Below, in pieces: positions 54,338-63,688 of a DNA stretch of 64,000 nt. The notes under the pieces are model-generated. The model did not search any database. It saw nothing but the letters and a program-made list of their open reading frames with translations, and was not told the origin of the DNA. Source of the DNA: Micractinium sp. NFX-FRZ (taxonomy: Eukaryota; Chlorophyta; Trebouxiophyceae; Chlorellales; Chlorellaceae); the NCBI GenBank assembly GCA_029339195.1, contig JAPTJF010000228.1:1-64000 (forward strand). Reading direction: 5' to 3'. The translations under genes were made by a program, and so were the position numbers. The first letter of the stretch is position 1. The number at the start of each line of letters is the position of its first letter.

Positions 54338-56645
54338 TCAGCGGCTCCCAGCCGCCAGCACAGCAGCATCCACGGCCTTTTTCAGGACCCCTGTGCAGCC
54401 GCACTGCGCGCACACGCTGTTGCAGGTGTGGGCGGTGAGGAAGGCGGCGATGGAGGCGGCCCCCACGTCGGTGGCACCGTAGCGCTTCTCCCGGGTCACC
54501 AGCGCAGGGTCGGTCAGTGTGTAGGTGTAGCGCGGCCCGCTGCCGGCCGGCTGCTGGATGCCCTGCGGATGAAGGGGGATGGGGGGAGGGAGAGGGCGTG
54601 CACTGAGGCACAGGAGGGCCGCTATCTGTCTACCAAGGAAGGTGGGCAGGCGGGAGAGCGTATGGGTAGGAGTGGTGGAAGCACGGGGGCCAGGAGGGCA
54701 GGGGGCAGGAGGGCAGGGCGATCGCGGGAAGGCAGGCGGGGCAGCCGGTAGCCGAGACGACGCAGGAGGGTGGGCAGCCTGCCAGCCTGCCAGCCTGCCA
54801 GCCTGCCTCCCCCATTGCACGTCACCCAGGAGGGAAAGCCCTCCCCCTCTCCTCCCCCTTCCCCACGTCCACCTGGCCCCGTCCCCCTACCTCACCTGCG
54901 CACCCAGCACTTCAGGGACGCAGCTCAGGCTGTGCAACAACCCTCCTGTACCCCCTTGGAACCCCTCCCTTCCCACCCACCCCGCCCAATTCGACAGCAC
55001 ACCACACCTCAGTCCCTCCCCACCTGCGCGTCAAGCACCATTGAGTCGCAGCCCAGGCGGGGGCGCAGGTAGTGCAGGGAGTAGTGGGTGAAGGCCGTCA
55101 CCGAGCCGTCCTGCTCGCCCTCTGCAGCCGGGGGCAAGCCAGGGGGCAGCCGGGTGCGGCAGGGTGGGGGGCGCCGGCACATGGGGTAGGGCAGTGCCTT
55201 GCCCTGGGCAGGGTGGGATCTGGATTGCCGGCCGGGCAGCTGGGGCAGAGGGAGGACGATTGCAGGGTTGCACCAGGCCTGCTGCCCTCAGCCAGGCTTC
55301 AGAGTGACCGCAGTAGGCACAAGCAGGGGGACACACCCTGCCCCCCCCCTCGTTGCAGGGGGCCCAACACTCACCCTGGAAGATGTGCCCGTCGTTGCGA
55401 GTGAACTTCACCCACCGGGCGCCCCTCCCATCCAGCCAGGGCTCCTTCAGCCAGGCCACCTTGTGCCCCGAGGAGGAGCCACGGCCCTGAAGGATCACGA
55501 TGCTGGCTGCACAAGCAGGGCGGGGCGGGATTCCAAGGCAGGGCTGGTGGCCAGGTGGGGTGGGGCTATAGCTGGGATGTGGCGGGGCAGGCAGGCGGGC
55601 AGGGCGGGCGGCGGGGCTGGCCTCGGCGTTTTCGGAGCTGCAGGGGCGCTTTTGCAGCCCAGCCGGCACAGCACAGCACAGCACGGCACAGCACAGCACG
55701 GCACAGCACGGCACAGCACAGCACAGCACAGCATAGCACAGCATGGCACAGCAACCTTCAAGTTCCCCCTGAGGCCTGCTTGCCTGGCAGGTATGTCACG
55801 GTGCCCCCCTGCTGGCCTGCCGCCTGGTTGAAGGCGTCTGCTGCTGCCTGGCTCAGGGCAGCCGCCTCGGCGTCGGCATGCAGCTCCCGCACCCGCTTGT
55901 CAAACCGGTGGCTCTCGCGCAGCGCCCGCTTCAGCACAAACCGCCCGCCGCTCTCATCTCTGACACAGGGGGAGTGGGGGAGGGAGGTTTGAGAGGACGG
56001 CAGGTCAGGTCACAGCAGGGAACAGGGAAGGTCGCAGGGAGCAGAATGACATAAGCCAGGCCGGAGTGAGGCACAACAGCCTAAGCACAAGCGAGCAGGG
56101 GAGAGAGCAAGCGGCCGACGGCGGGCGGGCGCTCACTTGGCATAGAAGGCCTGGCGCAGGCCGCCGTGCGCAAAGGGCAGGCGGTACACCTGCAGCCTGA
56201 CGGTGCGCTCGGTGTGCGCCACCTCCAGCCGGGCCGGCCTGCCGCCGGGCCCGCTGCCTGTGGTTGCTGCCTTCACAGAGTACTGAACCTCAACGCCCTC
56301 CAGCCAATGCCCGCTCCAGCCACCGCCATTGCCAGCACCCGAGCTACCCTCAGTGTGGGCAGCACTGCTGCTGCTGCCACCGCTGCCGGCGGCGGCGGCC
56401 CAGTCGGGCGGCAGGCCGTAGCACAGCTGCGTCCCCTCGCGCGCCTCGTTTTCGGTCAGCTGCTTCAGCTGCGCCCGCAGAATTTCCGCCTTCTGGTTGG
56501 CCCGGTGCAGGTCCACCTCGGCATGCACCTCTTGCTTCAGCAGCTGCTGCTCCTCCAGCGCCTTTTCAACCCGCACTTTCAGCAGCTGCACCTTGAGCTG
56601 CGCCAGGCGGCCTGCTGCCGTCGGGGGAGTGGGGGCGCCCGACAT
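54338..56645 (-). CDS. Alpha-kinase (MHCK/eEF2K/VWKA-type atypical protein kinase)
   Basis: Five exons (56137-56645, 55784-55959, 55375-55506, 55024-55121, 54338-54562) give 379 aa. Residues 1-70 form a coiled coil (LKVQLLKVRVEKALEEQQLL). The alpha-kinase domain fills the rest: GGLRQAFYAKDESGGRFVLKR with catalytic Lys180, SIVILQ, KEPWLDGRGARWVKFTRNDG, AFTHYSLHYLRPRLG, MVLDAQGIQ, YTLTDPALVTREKRYGATDVG, and the zinc module FLTAHTCNSVCAQCG (H-x-C-x3-C). These are Ser/Thr kinases with no similarity to ordinary kinases. Intron 2 has a GCAAGC donor; using it gives TVTYLPASIVILQ, the expected continuity. A (CACAG)n array lies in that intron. The substrate is unknown. The convergent neighbour encodes the vWA module usually fused to such kinases. 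Confidence 0.92.
55666..55755. repeat. (CACAG)n pentanucleotide array in alpha-kinase intron 2
   Basis: About 17 imperfect CACAG/CACGG units; (GTGCT)n on the gene strand. Confidence 0.85.
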
Positions 56646-56994
56646 GCCTGCAGTGTTGCCCGTGTTGGGTACTGGGTGTTAAGGTTTGGATGCGGTTGCA
56701 GCCGTGGGTGAGACGTTGTAACAGCGCTGGAGGTGTGCAGAAGGCGCAGGCGAGATACAGAGGTGCTCCAAGAGGTGGGGAGGTGAGGAGGCACGCCTCG
56801 GGAGGAAAGCATGCTGCCCATGAGCTCTGCTGCCAGGGCAAGATTTCAAGCCCTCTCACGCTCACTCCTACCCCGAGCCACCCGAGTAGTCCCTCCAAGG
56901 CTGTCCAAAACCCAAGCCTTGCCGTCCCTGGCATCACCAAGCCCCGCCTTGTCACCCTGCCTGCGACCCACCAAGAACAACAATAGGTCGCAGC
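56646..56994. promoter_or_regulatory. Divergent upstream region, alpha-kinase / unknown 607-aa protein
   Basis: 349 bp between divergent starts. Nothing more specific seen. Confidence 0.4.
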
Positions 56995-59031
56995 ATGCTG
57001 TCGTCGCTGCAGCAGGACATCCTATCCGGCCTAGAAGACTTGGCGGGCAGCCGCTCCGCCGATCCAGCTGGGCCCGAGGCGGCTCCCAGCCATTTTGGCA
57101 CCTCCAGCCCCAGCGCCGGCGGCGGCGGCGGTACCGCCAGCGTCAGCCGCAGGGGCGGCAGCGGCGGCAGGGCGGGGGCCTACCCAGCGCCCTGGCTGCT
57201 GCTGGACCTTCAAGAACTGCTGCCCCCAGGCAGTGGCCCCACCAAGAAGCTTCAGGAAAATGAGGAGAAGCTATGGAAGCAGCTGGAGGCAGCCGAGGGC
57301 AACTGGCAGGTGTGCTGCCGCATGGCAGCGTCCCTGCTGGAGGGGATTGGAGCAGATACCTACAGCGCTGCCCAGCTGGCAGCACAGCTGTGCCAGAACG
57401 GCGACATGCTGGCCCTCTGCATGGGGGGGCTGCAGGCTGGAGAGCCCCGAAGGCTGGCGGCGCCTGGCGCCGCCCTGTGCGAGGCGGTGTGGCGGGAGTT
57501 CAGCGGGCGCGCGGGCCGGGTGCGGCTGTTGGCAGGAGCGCTGTCCCGCTGCAGCGCCAGCGGCCGCAGCGGCGGCGGCAGCGGCCGCCTCCCCCTCGGC
57601 GCCTCTGTGCAGCAGATGGAAATGGACATGGGCGAGGCGGTTGGCGAGGCAACTTGGGCCCTAGAAGCTGCCACTCAACTGACCAGCAGCCACCCGCAGA
57701 TGGAGCAGGCCTTGCTGCAGCACGGCGACAGCCTGGCCACCTTCTTCCGTACAGCAACTGCTCTGGCAGCTGGGGCAGACAGCAGCAGGCTGCCTGACGG
57801 CCTCGATTTCAAGCTGTCAGAGCTGCTGGCGTGGTGGGCGGAGAGCGCAGCCCGGGCAGCAAGCCAGGCGCAGCAGCACAGGTCCTTCGCCCTAGCCAGC
57901 CCGTGCTTTGACGTCACAGGTGGGTCGGGTACGGGTGGATGGGTGATTGGGGTGGTAGACAGGGGGAGACGAGGCGGTGCGTGTGTGTGTGGAGGGGAGG
58001 GTCTGCAAGCGCCGCCCCTCCTCTGTTCTGCTTCCTCTGATCTGTTGATGCTGCCAGCCCAGGCATGCTCCCTTGCAGTGCGCGTTGCATCGCTCACATT
58101 GCTCGGCGGCTTTGCCCTCCCCACCCCCGCAGACCTGTTTCTGGGCATCACTTCCCCCCGCCTGGCGCAGCGCCCACCCTCGTACAAGCTGCTGCGCCCA
58201 GGCGGGTCAAGCGCCGCCAGCCTGACCCGTGTGCTGGCCGTCCTCCACGAGTGCGCCACCGCCCCCCGCGTGCACCCGCCCGTCAGGAGCGCTGCCCACC
58301 AGCTGCTGGGCAGGCACGCAGGCCAGCTGACGCACCTTCTGACCAGCCTGCTGCTGCAGCCTCCAGATGACGGCGTGCTGGTCAGTGCCAGTGGCGGGCC
58401 GGTTGTTGACCCTCCCCCTGGCCGTGCTGACGCTCGGGTGCCGGCCGCCGCCGACGGTCTGGTGCAGCTGGCAGACGCTGCCGCTGCGTGCGTGGCAGCG
58501 GTGGCGGCAGACAGGGGCGCTCGGCACAGGCTGGATCTCGGGGATGTGATGGACCTGAAGGCTGCTCTGGAGCAGGTCCTCAGCGGCACAGCCGGCTGCC
58601 TGAGCTGGATGCCCGCCGCGGAGCAGCACGCGCTGTGCGCGCTGTGCCGCAGGGCGCTGGCCCAGGTGGCGCCGGTGCTGGCTCCCGCCAGGCGCCCGGC
58701 ACCGGCGGTGCCGCTGGCCTCCCTGCCAGGGCTGTCCCCGACAGGCAGTGGCCGTGCCGTGCACAGCGGTCAGGGAGAGCCAGGATGCGGAGCGGGTGCG
58801 CGGACAGCTGCGGCCTCTGAGCGGGCCGGCACGGGCCCCTCAGGCGAGCTCAGCGGCCAGCTCAGCGGCCAGCTCAGCGAGCTGGCTGGCCGGGGGCGGG
58901 CCAGCTATGCGGAGGTGGCACGTGGGCAGCCTACCGACAGCAGCGGGGGGGCAGCAGTTCAGCAAGAGCGCAGCTTTCTTGGCAGGGCTAAGCAGGCCAT
59001 CACTTGCAAGATTATGTCGTGGTTAAAGTAG
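56995..59031 (+). CDS. Unknown protein, 607 aa, helical
   Basis: Two exons (56995-57919, 58133-59031). The 213-bp intron (57920-58132) has GTGGGT and CCGCAG borders, contains no in-frame stop and is a multiple of three, so keeping it would give a 678-aa protein. I prefer splicing because the intron reads as low-complexity Gly/Val sequence, and splicing gives the smoother FDVTDLFLGITSPRL. I do not recognise the family. An N-terminal disordered stretch is followed by a helical block (WLLLDLQELLPPGSGPTKKL, EEKLWKQLEAAEGNWQVCCR), then Leu/Ala-rich helices to about residue 500, and a Ser/Gly-rich tail with GELSGQLSGQLSELAG. It ends with a basic amphipathic helix (RAKQAITCKIMSWLK). Confidence 0.72.
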   Translation: MLSSLQQDILSGLEDLAGSRSADPAGPEAAPSHFGTSSPSAGGGGGTASVSRRGGSGGRAGAYPAPWLLLDLQELLPPGSGPTKKLQENEEKLWKQLEAAEGNWQVCCRMAASLLEGIGADTYSAAQLAAQLCQNGDMLALCMGGLQAGEPRRLAAPGAALCEAVWREFSGRAGRVRLLAGALSRCSASGRSGGGSGRLPLGASVQQMEMDMGEAVGEATWALEAATQLTSSHPQMEQALLQHGDSLATFFRTATALAAGADSSRLPDGLDFKLSELLAWWAESAARAASQAQQHRSFALASPCFDVTGGSGTGGWVIGVVDRGRRGGACVCGGEGLQAPPLLCSASSDLLMLPAQACSLAVRVASLTLLGGFALPTPADLFLGITSPRLAQRPPSYKLLRPGGSSAASLTRVLAVLHECATAPRVHPPVRSAAHQLLGRHAGQLTHLLTSLLLQPPDDGVLVSASGGPVVDPPPGRADARVPAAADGLVQLADAAAACVAAVAADRGARHRLDLGDVMDLKAALEQVLSGTAGCLSWMPAAEQHALCALCRRALAQVAPVLAPARRPAPAVPLASLPGLSPTGSGRAVHSGQGEPGCGAGARTAAASERAGTGPSGELSGQLSGQLSELAGRGRASYAEVARGQPTDSSGGAAVQQERSFLGRAKQAITCKIMSWLK

Positions 59032-59158
59032 CACATCCACAGTTGAGTTGTTTGTCGCAAGGGAGCACAGTGGGTGGGGGGTGCCTTGAGGTTTATGCAC
59101 ATGTGTGCCCACGGGCATTTGATGCCAGCCTGACTTCTTGTACATTCGGCATGTGGGT

Positions 59159-59163
59159 TGTAA
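59159..59163 (+). terminator. TGTAA poly(A) signal, unknown 607-aa protein gene
   Basis: TGTAA 128 bp after the stop at 59031. Confidence 0.55.
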
Positions 59164-59396
59164 CGATTTGCTGGGAATCGATATCGAGGAGCACTTGCCA
59201 ACAAAGGGCATCCAAGGAGATCTTGCTTCGCTTGAGCTCGATGCCTGGGCAGGCAGCCGCACAGGTCGAGCTCAAGTTGGCACTGCCGGCCACGCGCTGG
59301 CGGCGGTGAACTGCTGGTGCCAGCATCAGCACGTCGAGTGGGGCGGGACACCACGTGCATGTGCGCCATGATAAACGCATTTGCACCAAAAGAATA

Positions 59397-59916
59397 CTGC
59401 TGTTTGCAGAGTGGATGGCCGGTTGGGGACGGCAGAACCGGGAGCAAAAGTGCCGAAAGTGGGGATGGAAACTGCCGAGAATGGGGATGAACCAGTTTGG
59501 GGCGAAAAGTTTTGCAACATTTCCAACGCTGTCTGTCGGTCTCTGCTGCCTTGCCGGCTGCTCCTGGAGGCGTTCCGCCCCACCCAGGGCCCCTCAAATG
59601 GCTTATTGTGCGTCTCAAAACACCCACGGAGGGTCGCGAGGGCCTCGGACGCCCTGGAATGGCGGCGGTTACGCCGCCAGGCGGCCATGCTTCCCCACTG
59701 TCCCGCGCCTCCAGGGGCTTCTGAGGCCGCTGGGCGCGCCTTTCAAAGCGTGCGCATGGAGAAGTCAAAACTTGGGTTTCGGACTACACTTGCGGAGAAT
59801 TTTGCCGGATGCTTGGGGATGGTTTGCGGGAATGGTGGGGATGGTTTCGCGTTTTCCGACAAACAATTGTCCGATTGTGCTCGTCCCCAACCGGCCATCC
59901 ACTCTGCAAACAGCAG
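59397..59916. mobile_element. Non-autonomous inverted-repeat transposable element (MITE-like)
   Basis: 520 bp bounded by 35-bp perfect terminal inverted repeats: 59397-59431 begins CTGCTGTTTGCAGAGTGGAT and 59882-59916 is its reverse complement. TA dinucleotides sit directly outside both ends (59395-59396, 59917-59918), as expected for a TA target-site duplication of the Tc1/mariner type. Short GGGGATG-like repeats lie inside both ends. Open frames crossing it show no transposase motif, so movement would need a transposase in trans. Perfect TIRs suggest a recent insertion. Confidence 0.8.
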
Positions 59917-60329
59917 TAAGTACAGCCTTAGAAATTACAAGCAACAAGTACTACACTGGCTCACCTCACTCCAAGTGCCAGTTCAGTCCAGCGCCACTGG
60001 CCACTGGCCCAGGCGCCGAAAGGACGGCGGTTGGAGCGTCGGTTCGCCCGTAGGGCCTGCCGCCCACGCGGCATGCTACCTTGTGACAATCCTGATGAAA
60101 TGCGCGGCTCAAAAGTGCCACAAGCGGTGCACAGGCCTTTCGCGTCAGCCGGCATGGTGACGTGGCGTGGTGGACGGAGCGCCCCGGTACGTTGGGGCGG
60201 CAGTTGACGGCGATCCCGGCACATTTCGCCTTGACACCTCACTGTATCGTTTCAGGCTCGTGGGTGCGGGTCGCAACCGTGTGTGGACGTGACCACTGGA
60301 AGAGGCCTGAGAACCCGCTGCTCGCAAGC

Positions 60330-61016
60330 ATGCCGCAGCACGCGGATCGCTTGTGGGTTCTGAGCTGGGTGCTGCATGCGGCCACACTCACCGCTCTGGC
60401 GGCCGTGCTGCTGTCCCGCCCCGGGCCGCACCTCCCGCCAACTCTCAGCGAGGGCGGCTCCGCACAGGGGGACCTTCTGACGAACGGGGCGCGCAGGAGC
60501 CTGCTGCAAGTGGTGGGTGCCGTTCGCCCGGCCCAACCCCCGTGTGCCAGGCAGCTGCCGCAGAGGTGGCGCCAGCCTCCGCTGCTGCTTGCTGCGCCAG
60601 CAGCCAGCTGGGACTCTACTGCCTACCACCATGCGCCTTGCCAGCAGGCACTTAACACACCCACACCCACACACACACACATTCGCGCCAGCAGCACATG
60701 CATGCATGTAGCACCGACGCCGCCTGACTGCAACCCCTCGACATTGACATCCCGCCGCATCCCCAGCCGTGTGAGGTTGAGTGAGTCGCCTTCCCACCGC
60801 CCACCCTCTGCCCGCCCCCCCTGCCCTTCCTGGCCACAGGGCAACATCAATGAAGTGTTCAAGGTTCAGAACGGGGTGCTCATCATCACCGCGCCCGTCC
60901 GAAGTAAGCCTGCATGCGCAGCAGGCGGGGCTCTGCCCGCACTGCTGGGCACGCAGGCAGGCTGTGGGGTGCCACCGCACATGGACCCGCAACCACTGCT
61001 CTCCTCAACCGTCCAC

Positions 61017-61049
<33 letters not shown>

Positions 61050-63688
61050 GTGCAGTGAGTGGAGACCTTACAGTGCTGGGTTCCACCACACTGGGCAGCA
61101 ACTCAGCCGACAACGTGACCGTGAATGGCGTGCCAACATTCAGGGCGGGGCTCAAGGCAGGAGGGTTGGACGTGAAGCCCAACGGCATCGTCTCCGCCCC
61201 TACCGTCAATGTCACCAGCCTGCTGACGGCCGCCAGGGTGCAAGGTGCGCTGGCTGGCTACGGAGCTGCTTGCAAGCACGCTTGCTTGTTTTGCACTTGG
61301 TTTTTTTCCGTGCATGCGCTGCACTGCGGGGGAGCGCTCTGGCTGCTGCCACGTGTGCACGTGTCACCCAACCTTGTAGACCCGAGGTTGTGGCATGTCG
61401 GGGGAATAGCGGGAAGGTGGCAGAGCTGGGATGCTCCATGCTGCTCCTCCCGCTGACCTGGGCCCCTTGCTAAGCAAGCAGCACACGTGACCCGCATGGG
61501 GCACTGCTTACGCCCCTGGATGGCAGTTGCGTGCCACTCATTGCACATCTGAATGGCGCACAATGTGTGTCACTCATTGCGCCTATGCAGTGAGCGGCGC
61601 CGTGGGCGTGGCAGGCGGCACCACCCTGCAGTCGGTCACCGTGTTTGGGGCCCTGTCAGCCCGCAGCACCCTCACAGCCAGCAGCGCACAGGGTGAGCTG
61701 GCCAGCCTGGGGAAGTGTGCTTGACAAGCTGGCAGGCGCTGTGGCCATGCACATGCTGTGCATGACATGCTGGCAGGCGCGGTGGCACATGCGCACGCTG
61801 TGCATGACATGTGATGAGGAGGGCGCACCCCCTACCACCTCACCCCTGCTTGCCCCCTGCATGCACAGCCACCGTTGTTACTCATGCGCTGTGCCTCTTC
61901 TGTCCTCTCCTCCATCCAACATGCAGTGAACGGCCCTCTGACTGCCACGGGTGCAGCTACGCTGCAGTCACTAACAGTGACTGGCGCCACCACCACCCGT
62001 GGGCAGCTCAGCGCCGAGGGCCCGCTCACCTCCACAGGAGCCGCGACCCTGCAGTCGCTCACTGTCACTGGGCCCGCCTCTGCCCGCGGGCAGCTCACTG
62101 TCGGCGGCGCCGCCACGCTGCAGTCGCTCATTGTGGTGGACACGACCACAGCGCGGGGCCCGCTCACCGCCGACGGCGACGCCACGCTGCAATCTCTCAC
62201 CGTGGTTGGCGCGACCACAGCGCGCGGCCCGCTGACCGCCGCCGGCGCTGCCACGCTGCAGTCGCTGACTGTTGATGGCCCAATCACCGCCAGGGGCCTG
62301 CTCACCGCCGACAGCGCCCAAGTCACCAATAAGATGACGGTGCTTGGCAGCCTGCTGGTGGGAGAGAACGCCACGGTGGTTGGCCGCGTGAGCGCTGCCA
62401 GGGTGGACGCAAACCAGATCTCAGGCAAGCAAGCAAGCAAGCCAGCAGCAGCCAGGAGGGAGGGAGGGTGGCAGGGGGATGCATGTGCCGCTGCTTGGCA
62501 GCAGCTCCCCTGGCCAGGCAAGGCCTGCCGGTGAAGCTGCGAGCTGCTGCTGGGGCGGCCCTTGCAGCATAGCCTGCTACCCCATGGGCCTTGCAACTGG
62601 CACCGGTCGTGTTTCGCCAGTATGGAAGCAGGAGCTGAGCTTGCAGGCCTCGAATGCAGCTGCCCAGCACGCGCCTCCCTGGCACGCACGCTCCTCCTGC
62701 ATTGAGCTGAGCCCTTCAAAGCGTGCCCTCCTTTTGTTGGTGCAGCAATCGATGAGTTCCTGGTGCAGCGCAGCCTGCGAGCCCTGGGCCCCTTCACCGT
62801 CGCCAGCATCACAGTTGATGGCAATGCCACGGGTGGGTGGGAGGTTGTTGGGGGCGCCTGGTTGGGCTGCTTGGGAGGGGCGAGAGGCAAGGCCACAGAG
62901 GGTGCGCCCGCCGGCAGCCTGCGCTGCTGGCTGCACGTTGCCACGCAGTGCTGCTACCTGCGTGCCCGCCTGGCTGCCTGCGTGCCTGCCCATCTCCCCA
63001 CCTCCCTCCACCCCCACCCTGTACTCCGCAGTGGGCGGCGCCTTGAAGGTCGCCGGCTCTGCTCGTTTGGGCAGCAACTCCAGCACTCCCCTGGACGTCA
63101 GCGGCCCTCTGTCGGCAGCAAACGTCAGCGTGAGCGAGCAGCTAACCGCCGCCCACCTCACCGTGTCCACATCAGCAGCGGTGGCCCAGCTGTTTAGCGC
63201 TGGCAGCCTGGCAGTCAACGGGAGCGCAACCCTGGGCAGCCTGACCGCTCCAAACGCCAACGTGACCAGCCTCGCCGCCGGCGCCGCCACCTTCAGCGGC
63301 GCCCTCAGTGCAAGGTCCGCTGCCGTGGCCAACCTGACTGTCACCAGCGACGCCCAAGGTGCGCTCAAGTCACTGCCGGCAAAGCTGCTGGGAGTTGGGC
63401 AGGTTTGCTCAGCCGGGGCCTGCTGCAACAAGCGGGGGGTGCGAGGCAAGAACAAGGCACTCTGGCTGTGGTAGCGCTGCAGCCAATGCTGCTGTTGCTG
63501 CTGCTGCTGCGCGGCAAGCCACAACAATAGGATGAACCCTGCTTGACACCGCCCCCTTCATGCCCTGGCACCCCTCATGCCCCCTGCAGTGAACGGGACG
63601 CTCGCCGCCACGACTGCCCGCATCAGCGGCCTCCTCACCGCTGGCCCGGCCACTGTGAGGTCCCTGGGCGTGGTCGGCAATGCCACAG
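60330..63688 (+). CDS. Membrane-anchored repeat protein, possible surface/wall protein (3' end outside window)
   Basis: Eight exons (60330-60512, 60840-60903, 61056-61244, 61591-61692, 61927-62424, 62746-62832, 63032-63358, 63590-63688) give 516 residues before the gene leaves the window. The start at 60330 precedes a hydrophobic segment (VLSWVLHAATLTALAAVLL), read as signal or anchor; an in-frame Met at 60162 is an alternative. The rest is Ala/Thr/Val/Ser/Leu repeats. Exon 5 contains five units of about 23 residues built on ATLQSLTVxG followed by ARGxLTADG; exons 3, 7 and 8 have looser versions (VNVTSL, SATLGSL). Such Thr/Val patterns suggest beta-helix or fibre architecture, as in tail-fibre and adhesin proteins. 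Introns from the second on are all phase 1, so exons are symmetric. Intron 5 has a GCAAGC donor. Function is not predictable. Confidence 0.72.
61729..61811. repeat. 41-bp direct repeat in intron 4 of the repeat-protein gene
   Basis: Two adjacent, slightly diverged units starting CTGGCAGGCGC, each ending TGTGCATGACATG. Confidence 0.75.
61940..62310 (+). repeat. Coding 69-bp repeats (ATLQSLTV units)
   Basis: Five copies of a 23-codon unit inside exon 5. The GCNACNCTGCAGTCGCTCAC core is nearly identical at DNA level between copies, pointing to recent amplification or conversion. Confidence 0.85.

Larger units (their letters stand above)
59032..60329. other. Intergenic, 1.3 kb, holds the inverted-repeat element
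   Basis: 3' flank of the unknown gene, then the element at 59397-59916, then about 410 bp of 5' flank of the repeat protein. Base composition is less GC-rich than the genes. Confidence 0.6.

Noticed and set aside
55666..55755. Telomere-like repeat
   Set aside because: CACAG units are not a known telomere repeat, are short, and lie inside an intron.
50034..56645. A single fused vWA-alpha-kinase gene
   Set aside because: The two domains are on opposite strands with separate stops and separate poly(A) signals.
59381..60160. 259-aa frame across the inverted-repeat element as a transposase
   Set aside because: No DDE/D catalytic pattern or helix-turn-helix seen, and it runs out of the element through one TIR.
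61832..62944. 370-aa minus-strand open frame opposite the ATLQSLTV repeats
   Set aside because: Mirror of the coding repeats; the plus strand has consistent splice sites and phase.
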